DNA of 64,000 nucleotides from Neisseria animaloris (lineage in GTDB: Bacteria; Pseudomonadota; Gammaproteobacteria; Burkholderiales; Neisseriaceae), in NCBI RefSeq assembly GCF_900637855.1, contig NZ_LR134440.1, forward strand, positions 1,426,001 through 1,490,000, read 5' to 3'. A model generated the notes under the pieces. The model worked only from the letters and a program-made list of their open reading frames with translations. It was not told the origin of the DNA and did no database searches. This document shows positions 51,801 to 60,099 of this stretch, piece by piece. The position numbers and the translations under genes are program-made. How positions within the stretch are numbered: the first letter of the stretch is position 1; each line of letters begins with the position of its first letter.

Positions 51801-52758
51801 ACGGCACAACCGTGGCATCGAATTCGAGCATTGCTTTAGGCAGTTGGGGCAGAAACGCCCGCGGGTTGATGTTGAAGCCCTTTATCTGGATATGGTCAAT
51901 TTTGTCGTTAAGTTTGGGTGCAAAGGGATGCAGCACCGATTCGGCATGCAGGCGGATATCGTCGCCGTCGAGCCGTATGTCGGTTTCCATATTTTTCAGA
52001 TCGCCCCAAAAACGGGTGGTGGTATGGACTGATTTGCCGTCCAATTCGCCATCACTGTCTACCGAAGCATTCAAAGCAAACGGGCTTTTCACGCCGAGAG
52101 TGGCGCGACCGGCCGCACTGCTCCACGGAGTACTTACTTCGGCCAGCTTCAAACTATGCAATTGGTGGTTGTAGGTGTAGGTAGCGCGGATGCGGTTCAG
52201 AAAGACGGTTTGCTTGTCTTTACGCTGGCCACTGCTGATTTTGCCGGTTTCAATGCTGTCTATCGCTATTTCAAACGGTAAACTGACACTTTCAGGCAAG
52301 CCTGCAGGGGGCTGCTTTTCTTTCGGCGGCGTGGGTTTGGACACAATCTCAATATCTCCGGCGGCAATACGGCGTACATGCAGTTTTTTCCGCAACAGCT
52401 CTTGCGGCTGCCAAACAAAATCGAAGCGGCTGATGTCCACATCGGCGGCGGCGGTTTCTATACGCCACCCATCGCCGCTGAAACCATCCCAAACGGTGCC
52501 TTGCAAAGTTTTCGACGTAATATTGACACCGAACCACGACGGTATTTTATATAAACCGAAACGCAATCCCGATTCTGTCGTCAACACCCATGCAACGGTG
52601 CCGAGCAGCAACAGCAAAGCGGCCAGAAACACCAGCAGAACGGCAAACAGCACACGGCGGATTGCGCTTTTCCGAGGCTTTTCAGACGGCCTTCGAGTAT
52701 CCGGCTGCCCGGAAGGTGTTTCAGACGGCCTTTGTAGGTTTTCGGTATTTTGCGTCAT
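48859..52758 (-). CDS. tamB: Translocation and assembly module subunit TamB
   Basis: A 1299-residue AsmA-like protein anchored in the inner membrane that spans the periplasm as a long beta-taco, working with TamA and in lipid transport to the outer membrane. The cytosolic tail (1-33) is followed by one helix (about 34-57), repetitive beta strands, and the conserved C-terminal DUF490 region (about 950-1299, ending GGEVKYTVRFD). The tail contains two DUS-coded peptides, QRPSETPSG and RRPSEKPRK. The start lies one base after the tamA stop. Length is close to E. coli TamB (1259). Confidence 0.96.
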   Translation of the reverse strand: MTQNTENLQRPSETPSGQPDTRRPSEKPRKSAIRRVLFAVLLVFLAALLLLLGTVAWVLTTESGLRFGLYKIPSWFGVNITSKTLQGTVWDGFSGDGWRIETAAADVDISRFDFVWQPQELLRKKLHVRRIAAGDIEIVSKPTPPKEKQPPAGLPESVSLPFEIAIDSIETGKISSGQRKDKQTVFLNRIRATYTYNHQLHSLKLAEVSTPWSSAAGRATLGVKSPFALNASVDSDGELDGKSVHTTTRFWGDLKNMETDIRLDGDDIRLHAESVLHPFAPKLNDKIDHIQIKGFNINPRAFLPQLPKAMLEFDATVVPSFEEGLALEGSIDLANSGAAAVDADGIPVREILGGLTINENGLIKIQETTVKLLQNGIVNVGGSVNTANSQLAVAMALHNITAADALKQKLEGSLNGNITVGGNFNNLETGWELDTGTAQTKGKVQMQTDPHFGQQTLLLKKAQILPKSGGEVNAEGKLELFKDRVLKLVVSSTNFNPNKLNKQFPEGNVNGTINLDGEIANNKYAGKMQFGTSTLSGVPLQGKADVVYEKEHLSRAVADILLGNNVIKTNGSFGKKSDRLNLDINAPDLSRFGFGLNGLITAKGYISGEPKKIEADLSGQARNLRIQNALQINDLNFKLQGSPDYTRPVNVELKGQRIVIPGQSSPTVVDAVNLFIKGTGRSHSIRGNAGMALGGKPYRLEIAADGGLNDKNQWKGLVDTLDINGAFNLKLQNRMSLEAGAERVVMSAARWAAMGGSLNLQNFIWDKKNGIITKGDASNLAVSQLHNFYTPPVQHNLVLSGDWDLSYSQNARGYFNIRRQSGDVQLPHRKQMLGLSALNLNTRFQNGRIESTLDGVTGYGKLDGSLIISQQFGNDIKLAPISGKISISAPKLENFRNFLPVGQTLSGSLLGVATIGGRVGQPQLNGTLNGDNLYYRNQDLGLILDNGTLRSRLQGQAWVIDSLRFHRGGTVELKGTVGMNDAVPNVDVDVLFDKYNTLDKPNRRLTLSGDAKMLYSEANGISLNGTLKADSGHFGFQKSSMPTLDEDVVVLGEPEKPPTTPTPISMNLVLDLNNNLRFSGEGLDVTLGGKLNLLAKPGEAVQGVGTVSVVKGRYKAYGQDLDITKGRISFVGPLSDPNLNIRAERRLSPVGAGVEVLGSLNNPRVSLVANEPMSEKDKLSWLILNRASSGSDGDEAALSAAAGAFLAGRINDKLGLVDDFGFTSKRSRNAQTGELNPAEQVLTVGKQLTNELYFGYEYGINSAQQSVKMIYQLTRAIQAVARVGSVSWGGEVKYTVRFD

Positions 52759-52759
52759 T

Positions 52760-54589
52760 TTAGAATCGTGTTCCTAAGCTGATGTGCCAACGCAGTTTTT
52801 TATCATGATGCCCGTAAGCGACATCAAACGAAAACGGTGCAACGGGGCTGAACCAACGCACGCCCACGCCCGTGCCGTGTTTGAAAGACATTCGTTTGAA
52901 GTTGCGCGCGGCATCGCCCATGTCGTGAAATAAGGCGGCAGAGAAACTCTTGGTTACCGGATATTGATATTCCAAACTTGCTACCGCCACCGCCCGTTCG
53001 GGCAGTACCGAACCGTTGGGACCGGCCAAACCGATACTGTCCAACTCGTAACCGCGTATCGACGTAGCTCCACCGGTGCGGAACTGCAAAGTGGACGGCA
53101 CTTCGTCGTTTTCGCGGGCATATACATAACCTACCTGCCCGCGGGCAATAAAGGTGCCGATTTTTTTATTTTCGGGCGTGAAATAATACCCTGCCCGACC
53201 ATGCGCCCTTGCAATGGTGGTAGACGATAATATTTTGCCTAGCGTGGAGCCGACTTTACCGTCCAAATAGTAACCGTTTTCAGGACGCAGCGTACTTTGG
53301 ATTTCCTGCCGTTTCCACGAAGCGGTAAGCATAGTGGCATTGCTTCGACCCAAATCGTAATTGGAACCGGGTACGCGGCGGCTTTCAGTGATGTATTCGA
53401 CCCCGAGGCGGGATTCGATATTATTGCGGTCGCGCACCCGCCAAATGCCGCCGGTTAAGGCATGTTTTTCCAGATTTTGGGTGGTCGAACGGGTGTAGCC
53501 GATATTGGAAGTAAAATAATGGCCATTGCTGTTTCGCGGCTGGCTGATACCGGCTGCAACGGTAGTTTCGTATTTATCCGCATCCCACACAACCGAACCG
53601 ATATAGCCGCGGTTGAACAAGTTGTAGTAGTCGTATCCGATACGCCCGCCGAGACCATATTCGGAATCGTAACGCACACCGGCTTCAAGTTTGTGCCGCT
53701 TCACTTCAGATACGGCCACCTTTACCGGTACGCGGTCGCCTTGTATATTATCGAAATCGGCTTGCACCGATGCGCCGGAATAGTGCCCGTCCTGTTCCAA
53801 CGCTTGCTGATAATCAAGCAGCAAATCCAAATCATAAGGCGAACCGGGCTGAAATTTCGCCATACCCCGCACTACTTTTTCGGGATAACGATCCGTACCG
53901 GTAATGTGTACGTCTCCAAAATATACGGGGCGGTTGCTTTCTACAACTACGTTCAAATCGGCGGTATTGCGATTGGGATCAATGGTGGCTTGTGTTTGCG
54001 ATAATCTGGCCAGCGGGTATTTTTTGCGCACTACCGCAGACAATACCGATGTTTTACTGCTGTTCCATTCGTTTTGATCAAAATTATCGCCGACCGGAAG
54101 CGACCAGTTTTCCAACGCACTTTTATAATACTGAGCCAGATCATCGTCTTGCAGCACGTCGCCGATAATCGCCACGCCCACATTGTCGATCTTGGTACGC
54201 TTACCGGGCGTAACATTCACTACATAGCCCGCCCCTGCAGACTCGACATTTACTTTGCTGTTGAAATAGCCTTTGGTTTTCAGCATGGTCCGCACATTAT
54301 CCGGCGCATCTTCCGCCAAAAAGCCGATTTGCTCCCTATCAAGCTCTTCCTCATGCTGCTGGACAATCAGTGGAAGGTGCTCTTCGAGCATGGCTTTGAC
54401 TTCGTCGTTATCGGTACGGATTTCGACCGGATATTTCATCTGCAGTTTGCCGTTAGTATCTTTTTTTCCGCTGTCTTTGGCTTCTTTTTTAATAGGCACA
54501 TAATCTTCAGGCACGGGTTCTGAAGCAAACACTTGGGCACAGGCAAGCGAAAGCGTGGTCAGAAACAGGGAAGTTGTGTGTTTTTTCAT
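52760..54589 (-). CDS. tamA: Translocation and assembly module subunit TamA
   Basis: An Omp85-family outer-membrane protein that helps insert autotransporters and other beta-barrel proteins. The 609-residue reading has a signal peptide (MKKHTTSLFLTTLSLACAQV, cleaved near ASE), three POTRA domains (about 45-255), and a 16-stranded barrel with the family motif TGGATSIRGYE and a final aromatic SLGTRF. I chose ATG 54589 because it gives a normal signal peptide. ATG 54604 and GTG 54613 are in-frame alternatives with no better ribosome site. One base separates it from tamB, so the two form an operon. Confidence 0.95.
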   Translation of the reverse strand: MKKHTTSLFLTTLSLACAQVFASEPVPEDYVPIKKEAKDSGKKDTNGKLQMKYPVEIRTDNDEVKAMLEEHLPLIVQQHEEELDREQIGFLAEDAPDNVRTMLKTKGYFNSKVNVESAGAGYVVNVTPGKRTKIDNVGVAIIGDVLQDDDLAQYYKSALENWSLPVGDNFDQNEWNSSKTSVLSAVVRKKYPLARLSQTQATIDPNRNTADLNVVVESNRPVYFGDVHITGTDRYPEKVVRGMAKFQPGSPYDLDLLLDYQQALEQDGHYSGASVQADFDNIQGDRVPVKVAVSEVKRHKLEAGVRYDSEYGLGGRIGYDYYNLFNRGYIGSVVWDADKYETTVAAGISQPRNSNGHYFTSNIGYTRSTTQNLEKHALTGGIWRVRDRNNIESRLGVEYITESRRVPGSNYDLGRSNATMLTASWKRQEIQSTLRPENGYYLDGKVGSTLGKILSSTTIARAHGRAGYYFTPENKKIGTFIARGQVGYVYARENDEVPSTLQFRTGGATSIRGYELDSIGLAGPNGSVLPERAVAVASLEYQYPVTKSFSAALFHDMGDAARNFKRMSFKHGTGVGVRWFSPVAPFSFDVAYGHHDKKLRWHISLGTRF

Positions 54590-54619
54590 GGCATCAAATC
54601 GCATACTTTTCACTAAGTG

Positions 54620-54974
54620 TCGATTTTAGCATTATTTTCTTTAATTTCTGTTGAGATGTAGCGAGGAATCCAAATAATTATGCAAAATGCAGAATCAATA
54701 AACCGGTAATGCGGCAAAATGATACGGTCATCCGTGCCGCTCCCGATTTCCAGCCGATACGGTTTGTTTCAGACGGCCCTAAGAAGTATATTCGTCTCAC
54801 TAATCATGCTAAAATATCTGTTTTTTCTGAATTTTTCTGATAATTGATAGCTTTTATTGCAATATACATCTATTTAGCGGTCTTTTATGCTGTTTTCTTT
54901 CAGACCCATTCCAGTATGGGCATTTTATTTTAAAATATTATCTTTTTTTAACATTAATATAGAAGGATGCACTC
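54620..54974. other. Divergent AT-rich gap between tamA and sstT
   Basis: It contains two DUS-related sequences (54766 full; 54899 partial, TTTCAGACCC) and T-rich runs. The ribosome site AGAAGGATG of sstT lies at its right end. I see no gene, no riboswitch and no strong promoter consensus. Confidence 0.45.
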
Positions 54975-56204
54975 ATGGCAAGCGGAAATCCGGTTGTCGA
55001 TGCAGTTAACCGAATCAGTTTGGTTCAACAAATTGCAGTCGGCCTTGTTTTAGGTATTGTATTGGCGTGGCTGTCGCCATCGGCCGGTTTGGCTTCGGGC
55101 CTGCTCGGCACGCTGTTTGTAGGCGCATTGAAAGCCGTTGCCCCTGTGCTGGTGTTTGTGCTGGTTGTTGCTGCGGTTGCCCAGCATCAACGCGGCAATG
55201 AAGCACACATCCGCCCTATTCTGATTCTTTATATTATCGGCACTTTCACTGCGGCTTTTTCCGCCGTAGTGGCCAGTTTTCTCTTTCCCACTGAAATCGT
55301 GCTGGTTCATGCCGACGATGTAACTACCACGCCGCCTTCCGGCATCACCGAAGTGATGAAAGCGCTGTTGTTGAACCTGGTGTCTAATCCGATTAACGCG
55401 CTTGCCAACGCCAACTACATCGGCATTCTGGCTTGGGCTTTAGTGCTCGGTTTCGCCTTGCGCCATGCAGCGGAATCCACCCGTATTATGGTGGCGGATT
55501 TGGCTTCCGCCATATCGCAAGTGGTGAAATGGGTTATCCGCTTTGCGCCTTTGGGCATATTCGGCTTGGTGTCTTCCACCATTGCCGAAACCGGTTTTAC
55601 CGCACTTGCCAGTTACGGCAAGCTGATTTTGGTGTTGGTGGGCTGCATGCTGTTTATCGCCCTCGTTGCCAATCCGCTCATTGTGTGGTGGAAAATCCGC
55701 CGCAATCCTTATCCGCTGGTGTTAACCTGCCTTCGTGAAAGTGGTATGACCGCTTTCTTTACCCGTAGTTCAGCCGCTAATATTCCTGTGAACATGGCCT
55801 TGGCGAAGAAACTCAACCTGCATGAAGATACGTATTCCATTTCTATTCCGTTAGGAGCCACCATTAATATGGGCGGTGCGGCGATTACCATTACCGTGTT
55901 GGCAATGTCTGCCGCCTACACCCAAGGCATTCAAGTGGACTTTGCCACGGCATTGCTATTGAGCTTGGTGGCAACAATAAGTGCGGCCGGCGCATCCGGT
56001 GTAGCCGGTGGCTCGCTGCTGCTGATTCCGCTGGCGTGCAGCCTGTTCGGTATTTCCAATGACGTAGCCATGCAAGTTGTGGCTGTAGGCTTTATCATCG
56101 GGGTGATTCAAGATTCCGCCGAAACGGCATTGAATTCTTCCACCGACGTGCTGTTTACCGCTGCTGCGGATTACGGCCGCCAACGCAAAGAGGGCCAGCT
56201 GTAA
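54975..56204 (+). CDS. sstT: Serine/threonine:sodium symporter SstT
   Basis: A 409-residue DAACS-family transporter that imports L-serine and L-threonine with Na+. It has about eight membrane helices and two re-entrant loops. The substrate hairpin contains the serine-rich [20 protein letters not shown] near 258, and the Na+ site has [24 protein letters not shown] near 292. The second hairpin is [20 protein letters not shown], followed by [18 protein letters not shown]. The length agrees with E. coli SstT (414). Confidence 0.96.
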   Translation: MASGNPVVDAVNRISLVQQIAVGLVLGIVLAWLSPSAGLASGLLGTLFVGALKAVAPVLVFVLVVAAVAQHQRGNEAHIRPILILYIIGTFTAAFSAVVASFLFPTEIVLVHADDVTTTPPSGITEVMKALLLNLVSNPINALANANYIGILAWALVLGFALRHAAESTRIMVADLASAISQVVKWVIRFAPLGIFGLVSSTIAETGFTALASYGKLILVLVGCMLFIALVANPLIVWWKIRRNPYPLVLTCLRESGMTAFFTRSSAANIPVNMALAKKLNLHEDTYSISIPLGATINMGGAAITITVLAMSAAYTQGIQVDFATALLLSLVATISAAGASGVAGGSLLLIPLACSLFGISNDVAMQVVAVGFIIGVIQDSAETALNSSTDVLFTAAADYGRQRKEGQL

Positions 56205-56217
56205 CACTTACCGACTC

Positions 56218-56252
56218 AAAGGCCGTCTGAAATTTTTTCAGACGGCCTTTTC
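56218..56252. terminator. DUS hairpin between sstT and the BioC-like gene
   Basis: AAAGGCCGTCTGAAA and its complement with a 3-base loop and T-rich end, between convergent stops. Confidence 0.8.
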
Positions 56253-56283
56253 ATATATATTTGAGCAGATAGCTGTGTTTCGC

Positions 56284-57069
56284 TTAATGTTTTGGATAAA
56301 ACTGTAACAAACTTTCGCCCTGCGACAGTGCCTGTTTTTTAACTGCATGGCCATACACGGTTTCGAGCGTGATACTGTTCAAGCTGCCGTCGGCAAACAT
56401 TTTGTCGACAGCGGCTTTAGCGGCAGCCTTGTCATCGAACTCCAATGATGCCCACAAACCGAACGTATCCATATCCTGCCAAAACGTATCGGCATGGCGG
56501 TAATTCAACTCCAATTTGGCAGTATCCATTACCGGATCGTAAAACCCGTGATGAAACAACATATCGCCCAGATCGTGCATATCGAACAACATAGGCGTTT
56601 CACAAGCAATACCGCACTTTTTCAGACGGCCTGCCAATGCTTGCAAGCTGTCGATACCGAAGTGGGTGAAAAACAGCAAGCCGTCGGTTTTCAGAGCACG
56701 CGCCCAGTTTTCAAACACCGGCACGGGCGATTCGGCGGTAATCAGGCTGAGGTTTGCCCATAACATATCGGCAGCGGCTTCGGGTAAAGGTTCGTCGAGA
56801 TCCCGACAGTACTGGGGAATACTTTTGCCGGTCAGCTTCTGCCACAGATTCGGTTTGCGTACTTCGGCGGCAGCCTGCAAAAATGTAGGGCGGGGATCAT
56901 ATTCGGAAAAGACGGCTTTGGGATAACGCTCCGCCAACAAACTGCGGCTTTCGTCGGCATCGGCACCGACAAGCATAATATGTTGAGGAACATGGCGGAC
57001 AAGTTGCAACCGCTCATCCATATCTCGGGCAAGATGGCGGTGAATCTGCCAATGGTCGGGGGTATTCAT
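56284..57069 (-). CDS. BioC-like class I methyltransferase
   Basis: A 261-residue protein starting at ATG 57069 (MNTPDHWQIHRHLA); the longer frame to 57180 runs through the DUS hairpin. The order of segments is that of BioC, which methylates malonyl-ACP to prime biotin synthesis: an early RHLARDMDERL helix, a later ADMLWANLSLITAESPVPVFENWARALKTDGLLFFTHFG block (family N-L-x-x-x-x... R-x-L-x-x-G-G-x-x-x-F-S/T), and DMHDLGDMLFHHGF. However, the SAM motif I is replaced by IMLVGADADESRSLL, lacking the usual G-x-G-x-G. It may bind SAM differently or have a diverged role. No bio genes are adjacent. Confidence 0.7.
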   Translation of the reverse strand: MNTPDHWQIHRHLARDMDERLQLVRHVPQHIMLVGADADESRSLLAERYPKAVFSEYDPRPTFLQAAAEVRKPNLWQKLTGKSIPQYCRDLDEPLPEAAADMLWANLSLITAESPVPVFENWARALKTDGLLFFTHFGIDSLQALAGRLKKCGIACETPMLFDMHDLGDMLFHHGFYDPVMDTAKLELNYRHADTFWQDMDTFGLWASLEFDDKAAAKAAVDKMFADGSLNSITLETVYGHAVKKQALSQGESLLQFYPKH

Positions 57070-57107
57070 GTATTTAGGAATCAGTAGGTTATGTGTGCTT
57101 AGATAAA

Positions 57108-57145
57108 TGTCAGGCCGTCTGAAACCGTTTTCAGACGGCCTGACA
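57108..57145. terminator. DUS hairpin upstream of the BioC-like gene
   Basis: TGTCAGGCCGTCTGAAA and its complement with a 4-base loop. On the minus strand it follows the DUF218 gene (57224) and terminates that transcript before the BioC-like gene. Confidence 0.75.
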
Positions 57146-57223
57146 CCTATTTTACCCCATAGGCTGCAGATATTCAGCATTACAATTACGCTTCAAACAA
57201 TACGGTATCCCAATATAGGTGCA

Positions 57224-57829
57224 TCAATCGGGTTTGATTACTACCGCTTTTATCCATGCCAAACTTTCACGCACCAGCTTGCGGGCATAATCCCACCCTC
57301 GTTCCTCACATGAATCTTGGCCCGAATAAACCTGTACCATTTTTTGATCTCCCCATTCCCTTTCAGCCAGCCACAAAGCACGTTGCAGGTGGAAATCGGC
57401 ACTTACAATCACCACATTGCTGTTATTGGTAAGCTGCACCGAGCTGAAATGGATGTTTTCATAAGTATTTTCAGACTTCCCTTCCATCGCAATGCGTGAC
57501 TCCGGCACACCTAATTCTATTGCAATCGCCTTCATGTGTTGGGCTTCATTGCTGCCATCGCTGCCCGTACCTCCGGCAACCACCAGCTTGGGCACTTTAC
57601 CGGCGTGATACAGCTCGGCAGCAGCAACCACTCGGGAGCGCAGGCACGGATTCGGACGGCCGTTTTTATTAACCGCATTGCCCAACACCAATGCCGCATC
57701 AGCCGGTCGGATTTCGTCTTTACTGATACCCCGTGTTTGCAAAGCAGACATATAAATCCATGTCATCAATATCAACCAACCGATCAACAGCAGGCCGAAA
57801 AATATAGCAACGTATTGTTTTTTAAGCAT
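57224..57829 (-). CDS. DUF218 (SanA/YdcF-like) membrane-anchored protein, first of three
   Basis: A 201-residue protein with one N-terminal membrane helix (about 7-29) and a periplasmic DUF218 domain. The domain has ADAALVLGNAVNKNGRPNPCLRSRVVAAAELYHAGKVPKLVVAGG (the A-x-V-L-G...R...G motif), then SENTYENIHFSS and VVIVSADFHLQRALWLA. SanA, ElyC and YdcF relatives affect envelope polymers or vancomycin sensitivity; the biochemistry is unresolved. It is most like the next gene upstream (57887) and may be its duplicate. Confidence 0.88.
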   Translation of the reverse strand: MLKKQYVAIFFGLLLIGWLILMTWIYMSALQTRGISKDEIRPADAALVLGNAVNKNGRPNPCLRSRVVAAAELYHAGKVPKLVVAGGTGSDGSNEAQHMKAIAIELGVPESRIAMEGKSENTYENIHFSSVQLTNNSNVVIVSADFHLQRALWLAEREWGDQKMVQVYSGQDSCEERGWDYARKLVRESLAWIKAVVIKPD

Positions 57830-57886
57830 ATTATTTAAAAAGTCAAAAATTCGGCCTTATTGTACCACTTATGGCAAATGGTTTTC

Positions 57887-58504
57887 TCAATAGCGGTTTA
57901 ATAGGCCGTTTTTTAAGATGGCTCCTGTTTCTCTAATTAAATCATATAGATAAAAACCAATATCAGAATAACAATAACTGCCTGAAAATACCTGTATATA
58001 TTTATCGGGCCATTGTCGGGCGGCCAGCCAAGATGCTCGGCGCAAGTGGAAACCGGAGCTTACCAAAACCACGCTATGGTCGTTTTTTACCAATTCAGTG
58101 CTGTAAATAATATTTTGATAGGTGTCGGCCGATTCGCTTTCCAACACAACTGCCTCGGCAGGCACGCCCATCCGCTCCGCCAAGATTTTCATAGTTTTCG
58201 AGCCGTAATGAAAATCGCGATTGATACCGCCGCTCATCACCAACCGTTTTACTTTACCTGCCCGCCACAGTGCCACGCCTGCCTCTACACGCGAAACCAA
58301 ACAGGGATTCAACTTGCCTTGCAGATGCACCTTGGTGCTCAACACAACAGCACTATCTGCCGCTTCAATACTGCCGACAGGCCGCCGGGTAATGCGGACA
58401 TCTCCATACCAAACCCAAACCAGGGCGGCAAACCACCCTGCCGACAAAAAAAGTGCGCCAAGCACCAAAATCTTTTTAACGCAGGAAAATATTACTTTTT
58501 GCAT
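57887..58504 (-). CDS. DUF218 (SanA/YdcF-like) membrane-anchored protein, second of three
   Basis: A 205-residue protein from ATG 58504 (a TTG at 58564 would add 20 residues; neither has a good ribosome site). One membrane helix (about 10-33) precedes a DUF218 domain: ADSAVVLSTKVHLQGKLNPCLVSRVEAGVALWRAGKVKRLVMSGG, SADTYQNIIYSTE, VVLVSSGFHLRRASWLA. The NPCL-SRV and FHL-RA-WLA matches to the 57224 protein indicate a tandem duplication. Note STK in place of the usual G after the first strand. Confidence 0.85.
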   Translation of the reverse strand: MQKVIFSCVKKILVLGALFLSAGWFAALVWVWYGDVRITRRPVGSIEAADSAVVLSTKVHLQGKLNPCLVSRVEAGVALWRAGKVKRLVMSGGINRDFHYGSKTMKILAERMGVPAEAVVLESESADTYQNIIYSTELVKNDHSVVLVSSGFHLRRASWLAARQWPDKYIQVFSGSYCYSDIGFYLYDLIRETGAILKNGLLNRY

Positions 58505-58617
58505 AACAGGTTGGATATGAACCGCCGTAGCAAGTTTCCGCTCAAAGAAGCTAAAAACAATCAAGTTTTGTTTGAATAGAAAACCAGCAGGAAAAGAAAA
58601 GTCTGAGACAAACGGTA

Positions 58618-58662
58618 AAAGGCCGCCTGAAACCGCAAAGCAAGATTTCAGACGGCCTGAAA
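58618..58662. terminator. DUS hairpin with a variant arm, after the DUF218 pair
   Basis: AAAGGCCGCCTGAAA (one T changed to C) and TTTCAGACGGCCT flank a 14-base loop, near the CYTH gene stop. Confidence 0.6.
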
Positions 58663-58687
58663 CAGAGAAATAAGCACCGTGATGGCT

Positions 58688-59167
58688 TTAAGTTTTTCGA
58701 CTATGCCAAGCTGAATAAGGATACTTACTCAAATAAGCATTGGTAAATTTACCGTCGGACGTGATTTCCTCGCCCAACCAATCCGGTTTGGCAAATGCCG
58801 TATGCTCGTCCGGCAACTCTACCTCGGCCACGACCAACGGGGCGTTATCGCCGAAGTATTCGTCGATTTCAAACACAAACCCATCGTATTCGATTTCATA
58901 GCGATATTTTTCCAATTTAAACGGACACATGGTCTGCATCATTTGCTCGGCATGCGCCGGCGGAATTTCGTATTCGAATTCGCTGCGGACGGCATCGGAA
59001 ATATAACCCTTCAAAGTCAGCCATGCCTTATCACCGACAATACGCACACGGATTGTGCATTCTTTATCCACGCTCAAATAGCCTTGCCGCAGCATTTTCG
59101 GCGTGGATGCCTGTTCGCGCCATGAGTCGTTTTTCAATAAAAAACGGCGTTCGATTTCAATAGTCAT
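58688..59167 (-). CDS. CYTH domain protein (triphosphate tunnel metalloenzyme)
   Basis: A 159-residue protein starting with the CYTH signature IEIERRFLL (E-x-E-x-K/R). Acidic and basic strands line the tunnel: TIRVRIVGDKAWLTLKG, SEFEYEIP, KYRYEIEY, FEIDEYFGDNAPLVVAEVELPDE. The length and motifs fit bacterial enzymes such as the Nitrosomonas tripolyphosphatase NeuTTM. Hydrolysis of inorganic triphosphate is the likely reaction; adenylate cyclase activity is less likely. It lies 22 bases downstream of hemJ on the same strand. Confidence 0.9.
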   Translation of the reverse strand: MTIEIERRFLLKNDSWREQASTPKMLRQGYLSVDKECTIRVRIVGDKAWLTLKGYISDAVRSEFEYEIPPAHAEQMMQTMCPFKLEKYRYEIEYDGFVFEIDEYFGDNAPLVVAEVELPDEHTAFAKPDWLGEEITSDGKFTNAYLSKYPYSAWHSRKT

Positions 59168-59189
59168 GTTTTCAGACGGCCTTTAACTG

Positions 59190-59612
59190 TTAAAACGGTT
59201 TGAAGATTACCAAATATAGGGAAGCCGCCATAATCACGACGGGAATTTCATTAAACGCACGATACCACTTGTGCGAATAGCGGTTGCGGTTTTCCTGAAA
59301 ATCCAAAAGCAAACGGTAGCAGTAGAAATGATAGCCGAGCAGAATCACACCAAGCGTTACTTTCGTATGCACCCAACCCATGCCCCACCAGCCGGTAACG
59401 AACGGAACGGTAAAACCGGCAATAACCGCCCCGATGCCCAGCGGAGTCATAAATTTAAACAGCCGTTGCGCCATGCCGAGCAAGCGTTGGTATTCGCCGC
59501 GGTTGCCCGTATCCACCTGCGCCAGATTCACATAAATACGCGGCAGATAAAACAAGCCCGCAAACCATGAAATGATAAAAAACACATGTAGCAGCTTGAA
59601 CCATAAATACAT
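59190..59612 (-). CDS. hemJ: HemJ-type protoporphyrinogen oxidase (UPF0093/CopD-like membrane protein)
   Basis: A 140-residue membrane protein of four helices. The N-terminal LWFKLLHVFFIISWFAGLFYLPRIYV is the UPF0093/HemJ signature with its conserved histidine (about 9). Further on are the second helix with GIGAVIAG, the TGWWGMGWVHTKVTLGVILLGYH block with two more histidines, and the NRYSHKWYRAFNEIPV motif. HemJ oxidises protoporphyrinogen IX, a late haem step, in bacteria lacking HemG or HemY. It forms a likely two-gene unit with the CYTH gene. Confidence 0.9.
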   Translation of the reverse strand: MYLWFKLLHVFFIISWFAGLFYLPRIYVNLAQVDTGNRGEYQRLLGMAQRLFKFMTPLGIGAVIAGFTVPFVTGWWGMGWVHTKVTLGVILLGYHFYCYRLLLDFQENRNRYSHKWYRAFNEIPVVIMAASLYLVIFKPF

Positions 59613-59728
59613 TTTCAGACGGCCTTTTCAAAAATACAACGTATTGTAGCCGCAAAAAGTTAAGATTTGTAGGAAGCCGGCGTATTTTGCTAGAATACCG
59701 CCCACATTCACGGAAAGGAAAACCTAAA

Positions 59729-60022
59729 ATGATCAAACAATTTGAAATTCACGGCGGAGTGAAGAAACAGCTTCAAGCCTATCTTGATGCGCAAAACACC
59801 GATTTGAAAACCGTCATGGACAGCGAACCGCTCAACCGCGAAGTTGCCGCCATTGTTCACGACGGCCTGCCAGCGATGGTGAAAAAAATATATTCGCTCG
59901 AAAAAATGCAGAAATTCTTTTGGGAAAAGAAAGATTTAATGGTCGAATTTGTAGCGGCGCGTTTAGCTGCCGCCGAGAAAAAACCCAAAGGCAGTAAAAA
60001 TACCAATCAGAAAAAACGCTAA
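59729..60022 (+). CDS. Conserved hypothetical protein, lysine-rich tail
   Basis: A 97-residue protein from ATG 59729 (MIKQFEIHGGVKKQL), with AAAGGAAA upstream; the track start 14 codons earlier lies in the promoter. The middle (about 30-80) is helical, with NREVAAIVHDGLPAMVKKIYSLEKMQKFFWEKKDLMVEFVAARL. The tail (82-97) is almost entirely basic. There is no signal peptide. I do not recognise a named family. The basic tail suggests nucleic-acid contact, which is inference only. It is divergent from hemJ. Confidence 0.75.
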   Translation: MIKQFEIHGGVKKQLQAYLDAQNTDLKTVMDSEPLNREVAAIVHDGLPAMVKKIYSLEKMQKFFWEKKDLMVEFVAARLAAAEKKPKGSKNTNQKKR

Positions 60023-60034
60023 TTTTTATTATTC

Positions 60035-60074
60035 AAAGAGGCCGTCTGAAAATAAGTTTTCAGACGGCCTCTTC
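60035..60074. terminator. DUS hairpin between the basic protein and DUF218 genes
   Basis: AAGAGGCCGTCTGAAAA and its complement with a short loop, between convergent stops. Confidence 0.8.
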
Positions 60075-60099
60075 TATTCCTATCTTATCGATATCTCAC

